NCBI GenBank assembly: GCA_020740775.1
Contig: JAHEWK010000015.1
Coordinates: forward strand, 124,001 to 188,000
Direction of reading: 5' to 3'
Source of the DNA: Ilyonectria destructans
Taxonomy: Eukaryota; Ascomycota; Sordariomycetes; Hypocreales; Nectriaceae
DNA length: 64,000 bases
The notes under the pieces: model-generated
Seen by the model: only the letters and a program-made list of their open reading frames with translations
Database searches by the model: none
Told to the model about the DNA's origin: nothing
Part shown: positions 30,514-40,998 of the stretch, in pieces
How positions within the stretch are numbered: the stretch's first letter is position 1
Layout: the number at the start of each line of letters is the position of its first letter
Made by a program: the position numbers and the translations under genes

Positions 30514-31470
30514 ATGGCAACCGAAACTGAGGGCACGTTCCAGGCGGGCGATGCCAGCCTGTACACAAAGACCTGGACAGTAAGTGATGATCCTTGGTAA
30601 CTCGGTGCTGCCGTGGCAAGTTCCTGGTTAACGCGGAACTAGCCGACAGGCCCCATCCGTGCCAAGCTCATCCTCGTCCACGGCTTCAGCGACCACGTCA
30701 ACTGGTACAGTGAGATGCTGCACGAGCTAGCTACGCACGGCATCCAGACGTTCGGCTTCGACCAGCGCGGCTGGGGCCGCAGCGTCAAGAAGCCATCTGA
30801 CAAGGGTCTCACGGGTCCTACGTCGCAGGTCATCGCCGATATAGTCGCCTTTATCCAGGACAAGCTGCCATCCACCGAGCCGCTCTTCGTCATGGGCCAC
30901 TCGATGGGTGGCGGCGAGGTGCTCACGCTGGCAGGCGACCCGCAGTACGAGGGCGTGGTGAGCCAGGTCCGCGGCTGGCTGCTCGAGGCGCCCTTCGTCG
31001 GCTTCGCGCCCGAGGAGGATCCCAGCTTCCTCAAGATCGCCGCTGGTCGGCTGGCCGGGCGCTTGCTGCCGCGGTTCCAGCTGCGTCACGTCATCCCCGC
31101 TGACAACATCACTCGGGACAAAGAGGTTGCGAAGGGCATGACAAACGACCCGCTGTGCCACGATACAGGCACGCTCGAGGGCCTGGCGTCGCTGCTAGAC
31201 CGGACAGCGGCGCTGGCGGCCGGAAACGTAACACTCGGCAAGCAGGTCCGTGGTTTCTGGCTGGGCCACGGCGACAACGACAAGACGTGCAGCTACGACG
31301 TAGCTATCAAGTTTGCGGAGCAGCAGGCCATCGAGGACAAGACGATCAAGACGTACAAGGGCGGGTACCACGCGCTGCATGTGGACCTAGTCAAGGCCGA
31401 GTTCACCAAGGACGTGGTGGACTGGATCCTGGAGAGGAGCCAGCCTGCGCCAGTTGAGGCGAAGCTTTAG
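30514..31470 (+). CDS. Monoglyceride-lipase-like alpha/beta hydrolase
   Basis: Two exons, 30514-30579 and 30643-31470, with a 63-nt phase-0 intron, give 297 residues. The start ATG is followed by an N-terminal strand; LILVHGFSDHVNWY gives the oxyanion motif (HG), and FVMGHSMGGGE is the nucleophile elbow with Ser109. Asp and His of the triad are likely in WLGHGDNDKTCS and GGYHALHVD. The arrangement and size match the Yju3/MGLL monoglyceride lipases (serine aminopeptidase S33 fold), which hydrolyse monoacylglycerols on lipid droplets and membranes. No signal peptide. The C-terminus shows no targeting motif. Exact substrate is inferred. Confidence 0.88.
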
Positions 31471-32789
31471 AATAGCTTGCTTAACATGGACAGGTTCGCT
31501 TTTTGTGAGCATAGGAATGTGACCTTTGTAGAAATATCGGGTTTCGACGAAGATGGATTGTCAGATGTTGTGACCCAAGTTGTGGATGTTCTCTCCTTGA
31601 ACAACAAGCTAAACCTTCGTATTTGTCTTCTGGACGACCCGATATTACAAGATAGTACGAGTTTAGCATTCATATATTACCTCGCCCAGCTTTCATTTCA
31701 GCAAGATTTAGAGCACTGTACCCAACACACTACTACTCTATCAGGCCACATGCACATGCACTATCTTTACCAGCCAAGAGAATGCAATCGTCTCAAGGGT
31801 AGGTCAAGCGGGTCCACGGCCTTCAGCTCCTGTTCCGAGGACTCCCGACACGCCGACAAATGGAACGACAAGACGGAAGACGGAAGACAGTTCCCCGGCC
31901 GTTGAACTCTGGGGTACATCCGATAAACTATAAACTGAGCCTCATCCCTCCCTGACCTTAATTTGCAACCTCCGTTATACCTTCGCTAGAGGTCATGTCA
32001 CGGCGCCGACTCCCGACTCCGATTCCGCTTCCGACACCTTCAGAAGGCCAGTAGCTAAGTCACTGCCCCAGAACCAATGACGGTGGAGGAAGTTTCCCTT
32101 TACCCATTTATCCCAGCTCGGTCGTCTCTGCTCCGCGGCCCGCCATCCACAGGAGTGAGCATTTTTGTTTGCCCTGGTACTATCGCCGCTGCAAGTGTAG
32201 TAGCATATTCGGCTGTTAGTGCAGCTTCCTACTCTGGACTTTAAACTATGACCATCATGCCCGCGGCAGGGGCGATAACCAGCCGACGCGAGATGAGCAA
32301 ACATGCCACCACTGACGTAACGTGGTGCTCGCACGTGGGGAGCTGGTGTGCTTTGCTCAAGAGGCCGCCCTGGTCGGTGAGGGTTTGGTTGGTTGACGAG
32401 TGAGGGGCAGTTTGGATCACCGGACCTTGATGAAGCTATGCTCATTCTCGCCGCATCTTGCTGATCACCCACTTCAGTATCCCATCGCGTGTGGTGGCAT
32501 CCAAGGAGGGGGTTGCTTATCACCTTCTTTCCTGCGGCCCGGCCCATTGAGGCTCAAAGAAGGTTGTTTGCTGTTCCTCCCACGCCAATTGCTGCTTGCA
32601 ACGGATTGTGTCGGTCTATCTCCTTCGCTGGCGGGGAAGTCTCACACGTCATTTGCTATCATTGGCATTGTCCCGGCCATTGTATATGTCCTCTGCTTAG
32701 CTACTTTCAGACCTGTCCATCTCACACACCTTCTACGTCACACTTCTCTCACACTTCCCATTCCTTACTCCCATCACTGCCTATCAATC
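31471..32789. other. Intergenic region upstream of the CDF transporter
   Basis: 1.3 kb with no supported gene. A frame is open upstream of the CDF start (from 32400), but the ATG at 32790 is the credible start. The last 150 bp are C/T-rich, as in strong fungal leaders. Confidence 0.5.
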
Positions 32790-34181
32790 ATGACGCCCGA
32801 CGGCCACAACACCATTACCCATCATCCCCATGCCATTCACCTGCAGCCCATCGACCGGGCCAGCAGTCGCGCCAACAGCCGCAACCACAGCCGTCAGCCC
32901 TCGCCCTCCCGCCACGGCTCCAGCACAGCCGTAGAGCCAGTGGCCGCTGATGATAACGATACCATTGTCCGCAACCTCTCCCATGTGACCGATGTCGAGA
33001 GCCAGCTCACAGCCGGTCGCCGACGCCTCCCAGGCATCGCCGCCGGCCTCGACAACGACCCATACGGTCTCTCTCTCTCCTACAAGACAGACTCGGACCT
33101 CGACCAAATCAAGGCCAACACCTCTCGCAAGCGTGATGGCGCCGCCATTGCCAAGCGCAACCCCGGGCCTGGCCCCAAGTCCTCTGCTCGCCGTGTCCGG
33201 GGCTTCTACAAGCAGCAGAATGAGACCATAGAGCGCATGCTAAAGTCGGTCGAGGAGCACCGCGACGAAGCCCGCCAGGAAGCCGGCGACGACCAGCTGA
33301 AGTTCCGCATCGCCGTCTACGGCTCCTTGATCGCCAACATTTTCCTCGCCGCTCTCCAGCTATACGCTGCCATCTCTTCGGGTTCCCTGTCGCTCTTCAC
33401 CACCATGGCCGACTCCGTCTTCGACCCCCTCAGCAACATCACCCTCATCATGTCTAATCGTGCCATCCATCGTGTCGACCCACGTCGCTTCCCCGCCGGC
33501 AAGGCCCGCCTCGAGACGGTCGGTAACATCATCTTTTGCTTTCTCATGATCGCCGTGTCGCTCATCATCATCGCCTTTGCCTGCCAAGAGCTGGCCGAGG
33601 CCGATGGTGCTAAGAAGTTCCATCTTCCTTCTGTGATTTCTGTTTGCGCCGCGTTTGTCACCAAGTTCTCCCTCTTCCTCTACTGCTGGGCCATCAAGGA
33701 CAAGTATAGCCAGGTCAATATCCTCTGGCAGGACCACCGTAACGATCTCTTCATCAATGGTTTCGGTATCCTGACGTCCGTCGGTGGTGCCAAGCTGAAG
33801 TGGTGGATCGACCCCATGGGAGCCATCATCCTGTCCGTCACCATTTCGAGCGTCTGGCTACGCACGGCTATTGCCGAGTTCCTGCTCCTCGTCGGAGTTA
33901 CCGCATCTGTAGAGACCCAGCAACTCATCACGTACGTCTGCATTACCCACTCGGACGCCATCCAGGGTATCGACACGGTCCGAGTCTACCACTCGGGTCC
34001 ACGGCTCATCGCCGAGGTCGACATTGTCATGGACCGCGCGCAAACGCTGCAGGAGAGTCACGATATTGCCGAGGCTCTGCAGATCAAGTTGGAGGATTTA
34101 CCAGACGTTGAGCGGGCTTACGTCCACATCGACTACGAAACGACCCACAAGCCGGAGCACGCCTTGAAGAAGGACCTGTAA
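32790..34181 (+). CDS. Cation diffusion facilitator transporter, Mn-type motifs
   Basis: 463 residues, no intron. The start is the ATG in CAATCATGACG, just before a His/Ser/Arg-rich disordered N-terminus of about 130 residues. The membrane domain starts near 175 (IAVYGSLIANIFLAAL). Metal-site motifs are DSVFD (208-212) in helix 2 and DHRND (315-319) in helix 5. The DxxxD pair is the signature of manganese-type CDF proteins (plant MTP8-11 group), whereas Zn carriers have HxxxD. The cytosolic C-terminal dimerisation domain closes with VYHSGPRLIAEVDIVMDR and AYVHIDYETTHKPEH. It probably moves Mn2+ into Golgi, vacuole or out of the cell (inference). Glycogenin, a Mn-dependent enzyme, lies 2.9 kb downstream. 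Confidence 0.92.
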   Translation: MTPDGHNTITHHPHAIHLQPIDRASSRANSRNHSRQPSPSRHGSSTAVEPVAADDNDTIVRNLSHVTDVESQLTAGRRRLPGIAAGLDNDPYGLSLSYKTDSDLDQIKANTSRKRDGAAIAKRNPGPGPKSSARRVRGFYKQQNETIERMLKSVEEHRDEARQEAGDDQLKFRIAVYGSLIANIFLAALQLYAAISSGSLSLFTTMADSVFDPLSNITLIMSNRAIHRVDPRRFPAGKARLETVGNIIFCFLMIAVSLIIIAFACQELAEADGAKKFHLPSVISVCAAFVTKFSLFLYCWAIKDKYSQVNILWQDHRNDLFINGFGILTSVGGAKLKWWIDPMGAIILSVTISSVWLRTAIAEFLLLVGVTASVETQQLITYVCITHSDAIQGIDTVRVYHSGPRLIAEVDIVMDRAQTLQESHDIAEALQIKLEDLPDVERAYVHIDYETTHKPEHALKKDL

Positions 34182-37044
34182 GGCTGGCGGTAGAGCAAGC
34201 CCTACAAGCTTCAAAAATCGATAGGGCTACGTGTCAGAAGGGAGAAGTATTTTTGCAAGATCCAAGTGGCTGGAGTGATTGACCACCCAAGAATTGAGGA
34301 GAAGAAAAGGGGGAGGACCATTGAATTCTCGCCTGCCTCGTCTTGCCGGCATTGTACGACATATGTAACCGCTGAGTCCCAGATCTAGTATAAAATGGCC
34401 GAGACAATGCTCGCCGGATAGCCTTCCCACATGTGGCTTCAAGAAGCCAATTGCATGACCACTCGAGATGATGTGGCTGGCTCTGTCCACGCCTTCGCAT
34501 GGGAGTTGGGGATGTAAAAGAAACGCAAGAGACTAAGTAAGACATGTACATGCTTAACCCGCGCAATGAGAAAATGCGAGGAATACGCGTTGGCGCGTGT
34601 AAAATGTTATCCATTCATAATTTTGCCTCCAGGACTCAGAAACCGCGAGGCGTGTGAGTTCAATTACACCAGAGCGACTTGCAGGGGTCGCGGGGTCTGT
34701 GGTTCGGAGGCGGTGATGGGCTGCAGCGGATCATTAATGGCACATTAGGAAGTCGAATTACTATCGTACAGGAGGTCAAATCGACAGTTGAGGCCGTTTT
34801 GGTGCTACGAGGGAGGATTCCACAACATGCATGAGCGGAGCCGTGGAGGCATGATAGAGGCATGATATGCACGGCGGGATGTGGGGAAGCGGGGGAAATG
34901 CTGGGTTGAATGAGAGACGGTGGAAGTGTGTACTGGAATGGCGATTCGGATTCCTTCCTTTAGAGGTTTTCGATATCTTGGGGTTTTTAAGATGTCTCGG
35001 GTGCATCGAGTCAGCAATCAAAGGAGAGGGTTAATGAGCGAGAGAAACCGTGGATGGCGTTGGCAGTTATCCACGCGACAATGGCGATGCCGGCAGGTCC
35101 GGTTTATGCGACTACGACCGGGGATATTTTCCAAACAAGGCTAAACCATGGCCCCCGCCCGTGTAGTAAATGACATCGATGACCTGCTCGAGGCGAGAGC
35201 TGCGGATGCCATGACCATGAGGTTCGGACTGCAGAGCTTAACTCTTGGGCCAAGATGGTTGGGGCGTCATGACCAAGATGTTTGTTGAGACATGGCAGGG
35301 CAGGGGATGAGACTTTTGCAAAGTGCGCGTTGGTTACACACGGCCAGACGGGTACGCGGGTACATGGGCAGGCAAGGGTCTTGCGGTTCTTGATTGAGCA
35401 AGCAAACCCTGGAATGGATTGGTGAGGTGCTGGTACGCGAGGGTCGCGCGTCGTCGTATTTGCGGCGTCGGCGTCGGATTGTAGTTGTAGTTGTGGTTGT
35501 GGTCCAGGGATGCATTGCGATGGGGCCTCGGACGCAGCGAGCCAGGGAGGGCAGCCAGTACGATCAGAACACCATCGGGCGACGATGCAGAATGGGCTCT
35601 GCAGGATGGGTTTGTGCAGCGGTACATTGCATTTAGCTAGATATTTATGTACGGATGACAGAGCTACTTCGTACTAGGACTTGATGAAATTACCCTTTTG
35701 GCGTGAGGCAACTGTTCATTGTCATGATTGCCATGTCGATGATATGATGTTCAAGGAATGGCAGACGAAGCTGTAACGGTGGCTTGCCCGTGCGAATTGT
35801 TCCCTGTAAATTGGTAGGCCACCGACCGTCGGGCTTCCTCGCCCCGCCGCCACTGCACGCAGCACCGACAGCGGGCTAGGCCAGGGAGCACCGATGGAGG
35901 AGTACGAAGTACATGGTAGAAACGGCGCTGCAAGAGCCCAAGCCACAGCAGCATTGGGCTTGGTGGTTGGTTCGCGTTCTGTTGCGTCACTGTGGAATGG
36001 ATTATTATTATGGGGGGATGCAACTGCAGTGCTCCCCCAACGCGGACTCCCGCAGCTAGCCTACCTAGGTCGCAGGAGGCGGGCGGCTGAGGTCCCCCCG
36101 AATGCGACCTGTTGCAGACTTGCAGACTCAGATGCGTCGTACGGGACATCCAACGGGGCTTCCCCTATTTCTTGTGTCTCTCTCCTCTCGCCCTCAGGGC
36201 CGCCCATCAAAGGAGCTCCGGCCGTGAAAAATGGTGGCGGTCTTGTACGACAAGCTAGCAAAAGCTTCACAGCACAAACCCCCCCGCCGATCGATCCACC
36301 GTCCCTGTCCCTTGGGCTCGGCCGCGTAGCTCCATAGCTGAGATAGCTCCCTGCGGCGCCTGCTAAATTACAGGGAGAGCGGTTTGACGTTCGGGGCCTG
36401 GTGGCGGGGGAGGGAGGCGCCCGATCCACTAATTCCCTGGCTGCACCACCCTGCCTTTCCTAAAATGGGTTCCGTCGAGTGCCCTAGTCGAGGATCCAGA
36501 GCGTTGCAGGCCAAAGCCCCCACTATAGCCCGCGCCCCTCCGAGCGTGTCCAGGTGTTATAACCAGGTGGCACATGCACTGTATCTACCGGTTAGTGGAC
36601 GTACATAGCTAGTCCGAAGCGCATCTGCAGCGGCTCTACCCTCCGTCGGATCATCACATCACCACTCGCTACTCGCTACATCGTCCATCCTCTCTCCTTC
36701 CCCCTCCCCAACTGCCCAACCCGTCGTCACGTCACGTCGCATCTAACGCACCCTGGCCTTGCGTCGCCTCCCTCCTCCTCCTCTTCGTCCTCTCTTTCCT
36801 CCAGTCATCTTCTCCCAATCAAGCCCCCAAAAAACAAGACGCACGACGACATCGGCGGCCCGGGCCCTCCACTCTACTCTCCCACGCTCGGGGAAATAGC
36901 CTGCCAACCTTTCTCTTCTCCTCCTCCAACTTTTTCCACCCCGCAAGCTTCCCTGCCTCATGGGTTGCTGACCTGTCTTTCAGCCTGTAGACGACCTGGG
37001 CCCAAAGCTCCGAGTTCGTCTCACAGCTTCAGCGGAGCGCAGTC
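34182..37044. other. Long intergenic region upstream of glycogenin
   Basis: 2.9 kb, unusually long for this gene-dense block. No gene is supported; the short open frames on both strands have random-like composition. A TGG/TTG tract lies near 35476-35500. The last 350 bp are C/T-rich, consistent with a promoter and leader of the glycogenin gene. Confidence 0.5.
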
Positions 37045-39912
37045 ATGGCCGCACCTGGCGGGGACCATGTCTATGCGACGGTTCGTCTGACCGCGAGACT
37101 CAACCCTCGTCACCTCGCGTACCCGAAAGAAAATGTGCTAACGTGAGCGCTTTTGCGAATAGCTTCTTCTTAGCGACTCCTATCTCCCAGGTCCGTCGTG
37201 TCCGTCCAATTGGCCTTGACCAGGCCTCATTGCTAACTCCTCCTCAGGCGCGCTCGTCCTTGCACATTCCCTACGCGATGCCGGCACCAGCATCAAGCTG
37301 GCCGTCCTGGTCACGCTCGACTCTGTCTCTGCAGAGTCGATAACCCAACTGAGGGTAAGGTTCAGCCTTCAACTCGCCTCAGTGTCGCTCCACAGCAAGT
37401 AGCTGACCAATTGCTCCGCTCGGCTTCTAGACCGTGTATGATTACATCTTCCCCGTGCCGCGCATTCGCAATGACCGCCCGGCCAACTTGTATCTTATGG
37501 ATCGCGCCGACCTGCACTCCGCCTTCACCAAAATCAACCTCTGGAAGCTCACAGAGTTCTCTAAAATTGTCTACATCGACGCTGATGTTGTCGCTTACCG
37601 AGCCCCCGATGAGCTCTTCGCTATTGCCCAAAATTTTGCAGCTGCACCCGACATTGGATGGCCCGACCTTTTCAACACGGGAGTCATGGTCCTCACCCCC
37701 AACATGGGCGATTACTACGCCATGATGGCCATGGCTGAGAGGGGCATCTCCTTTGACGGCGCCGACCAGGGCCTCATCAACATGCACTTTGGTAACCGTT
37801 ACCACCGCTTGAGCTTCACTTACAACGTCACTCCGTCCGCCCACTACCAGTACGTGCCCGCCTACCGGCACTTCCAGTCCAGCATCAACATGGTTCACTT
37901 CATTGGCTCCAATAAGCCCTGGTTTACTGGCCGCGAGGCGCCTCATGGCAGTGGCCCCTTTGACGAGATGGTCGGGCGGTGGTGGGCTGTCTACGATCGG
38001 CACTTCAGAGTCGAGGTAAGCCTCCGAAAGTTGGAATTCCTGGCCGTCCGCAGTTGCTAATTTCGCGATAGGAATCTGCTCCTGAAAAAGACCCTCCTCC
38101 CTCTGAATACGTGCAGTACTTCACCAAGGGAGAATTCCACCCTCAGCTTGCCCCTGCGCAGCCAGGTACTGGTGAGCATCGTGCCCAGGGTCATACCGAC
38201 CCAGCGCCTCCACCAGGCGTTCGTCCCACATCCCCAAGTCATGATCAACCCGGGTATTACTACCATGAGCACGAGCATGAACATGAACACGGCCATGAAC
38301 ATCAACGTGAGCAACATGGTCATCATCATGAACCACACCGTGATGATGGGAACCAGGCCGGGACATCAGGCTCTGATTCGACATTCCCTGCTTCCCATTT
38401 TGTTCCCCATAGCGAGTCTGTGAGCCATGCTTCAGGGACCCAGGCTGAGGCTCGGTCAGAGCAACAGGTGCCTCACGATCATCATCATCACGATCAACAT
38501 CACGATCAACATCACGATCAACACCACGATCAGCATCACGATCATCATCATGCCCATGATGAAGGAGGAGCGCCGCCTGCGGAGCACAAACCTAAGCCAG
38601 CCATTATCTCGATGCACAGCTGGGATGCTCAAAGGTAAGCTCAAAGTCTCGCACAACTATTGCGCGGTACAAGTTTTTGCTAACTCTATCCGACAGGCAA
38701 CCTCCTCCTACTGATTCGAAGCCCGAAGCAATCGACTTCCCTTCGACCCATTACGAGATGTCCGAGGACACGACTCCGTTCGTTCCCCCGGTGCGGTACC
38801 CTAGCCCTCCTAGGAACATGTGGTACGAGGTTCCAAAAGAGCCTCCGGCCCCTCCATCACAAGCGCCTTCTGAAATATTCCCCTGGGAACGAAATCGGCC
38901 CCCGCCGACCAGAACCTGGGTCGGGGAACCGCCAGAGCCGCCGCCTTCTGAGGAGGCCCCAGCTTGGGGCGAGCCTCTGGAGGAGTCCTCAGTCATAGGG
39001 TCGATAACAACCGACGCCAAGAGTGAGCCGACGACTCCAACGACTCCAACCCTCAAGTCTGCCCCATTGGATCCTTGGACTTCCTTCACGCGTGTCAATG
39101 CGTGGGATGAAGTTCCAGAGATTGAGCGCTATGTCGAAGGTCTCCAGGGGCCACGTCGTGGGAAGACTCAAGGCTCGACAGGGCGTCTCGGGGGTGTCAG
39201 AAGCTTCGGAGCGGGTGACGGAGGCAGCTTTCGTCTCCGCGGCCTGAAGCTGACAGACTTCCCCACTGAGGCGGAGCGGCCCAGCTTGCCTGTCACTCCT
39301 GCTCCGATCCGTCGGCCCTCGTTCTGGTCGGGTGGTGATACAGAGGTGGTTGAAGGCGATGAACCACGGCAGCTTCCTGAGGCGGAGGGAGTGCCTGCGC
39401 AGTCTGAGTGGGTATGTGTGCATGGGAGGCGATGGGGCCCCGAGGACTGTATTTGCGAGTTGACTGACATGATACTCCGTCATAAGGATCCAATGGAACA
39501 GCTGCAGAAGCTTGCCAAGAAGCAGTCTGATGCGCTGCTGCAGAGGCTTGGGAGCAGCGGGGATGGGGAGGGCCAAGAGGGCCGGGAGGGTGAATCTACT
39601 ACGGGCGTGAGTCGCGAAATCCCATCGCGCCCGCTACCCTTCGGGTCTAAGGATGTGAAGTCATCTACCCATGTTGCGCAGTCCACCTCTGGAGTGCTCA
39701 GTCCCCAACCGGTAAAAGGCGAGGTGACAACGAGCATCTTGCGCAGCATGAGCAGTGATAACTTCGATCCCACTACAACTCCGAAATCGTCGTCGATCCC
39801 CTTGCCCAGCTTCTCCGGCCCCGGGGCGACATGGGACAGGGACGACGCGGTTCCGGTGCGACAGACCCCGCTGCTGCCCACAGAGGAGGAAAGGGATGTG
39901 CTCGACACATAG
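37045..39912 (+). CDS. Glycogenin (GT8), with His-rich insertion
   Basis: Six exons, 37045-37080, 37163-37190, 37248-37354, 37431-38015, 38072-38634 and 38697-39912, give 844 residues. The N-terminal 260 residues are a GT8 fold: VYATLLLSDSYLPGALVL, the Mn-binding DxD as DAD (107-109, in VYIDADVVAY), FNTGVMVLTP and FDGADQGLIN. Glycogenin self-glucosylates a tyrosine to prime glycogen synthesis. The linker after the catalytic domain has a His-rich region (residues about 290-415) of HEHEH and DQHHDQHHD units. The C-terminal half is Pro/Ser-rich and ends in the conserved DPMEQLQKLAKKQSDALLQR stretch, probably the glycogen-synthase-contact region. The His tract is not part of typical animal glycogenin. 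Confidence 0.92.
38471..38560 (+). repeat. In-frame tandem repeat, unit about CATCACGATCAA, in glycogenin
   Basis: A 12-bp unit repeats several times inside exon 5 and encodes H-H-D-Q units. A related HEH-rich run lies upstream at 38268-38310. The repeat length is a multiple of three, so the frame is kept. Confidence 0.85.
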
Positions 39913-40998
39913 GAGAAGCAGTTGCTAAGTGATTCAAGCTCAAAGTTGACGTGCTAACGCTGATGTCCGATCCTTTTGGCGAATTAGGAGGGGGGGAGGG
40001 GGGAATGATTAATGTTTATCGGCTCGGGACAACGGACATGTGTGTCTCATGGAACATGGCGGTCATGTGAGGCATTGCCAGATGCGGGTGTCACAGCAAG
40101 GCGTGCGAGTGTTTTTCTCCTTTGTATTACCTTTCCCTTTCGATTATTTCATTTCCCCTTGCCCATTTGGATGGTTGATATGGGGCAAAAGGGACAGGCA
40201 GGCCATTGAGGGAGGAGAAGTGGAGTGAGAGTGCTGTTGGGATGGACGGACATGTTTCGACGTTTCATGCATGTGTGAGCGAGCGTCTCCTCATTCTGCG
40301 GTCATTGAAAGTAGGCGATGCTCTTACCCCTTGTCTCTTCTATGTGTTCTTACATCCGTCACTGTCTTGTTTTATTATGTCTTATTATTCGCTCTTGTTC
40401 TTCGCACCATTGCTTTGCCACTATATGTCATCGCTTTTCTATCAACTCCCATACGGCAGGGTCTGTCTGTTGCTGCGGCCGTCTTCGTTCTTCGTTTGTA
40501 CAATTTGAGCGATGGGGTCATAAGAAAGTGGAAGGATGGTTGTGTATCTATCACTGAAGGGGCTTAAGGCATGAGGTGGTAGGAAAGGGGGTTGCGCAAA
40601 TGAACAATAAATTTGTCGCTTGTTTCTCTACCATAGCCAGGAAATTACAGTGTAATTGATGCGCACAACCCAATCCAGAACATAATTTCACAATTCAATA
40701 ATCCAATTTCCTGATACATCAATGAATGTGTTTCTTTCTGTTATTGTCGAACCTAGACTAGCGACCGACACCACTAAAATCAAGAAAGAAAGTCGAAACT
40801 CCTTCAAACGCCGTTGTTTTAATGCCATTGCCTCACAAAACAAGTCTCGATTTCGCTCAAGGGCCGGGAATGTCAGACTGCCCAAGCCAATACGCTACAC
40901 AGAGGGGGAGGGGAGCAAAAGAGGGCGGTGAGGCGGAAGCCAAAAGCCGAAGGAGGGGGAATACAGACGCTCCTCCATCTCTGTCGAGGACATATTAG
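39913..40998. other. Convergent 3' region, glycogenin / HRD1
   Basis: 1.1 kb of AT-rich 3' flank with T/C-rich stretches. No gene or structured RNA that I can support. Confidence 0.5.

Noticed and set aside
32400..32789. In-frame upstream extension of the CDF transporter
   Set aside because: Composition is promoter-like and the ATG at 32790 gives the usual family N-terminus.
34631..34680. GAGTTCAATTACAC resembling a tRNA T-arm
   Set aside because: The stem does not pair properly and no other tRNA arms are found.
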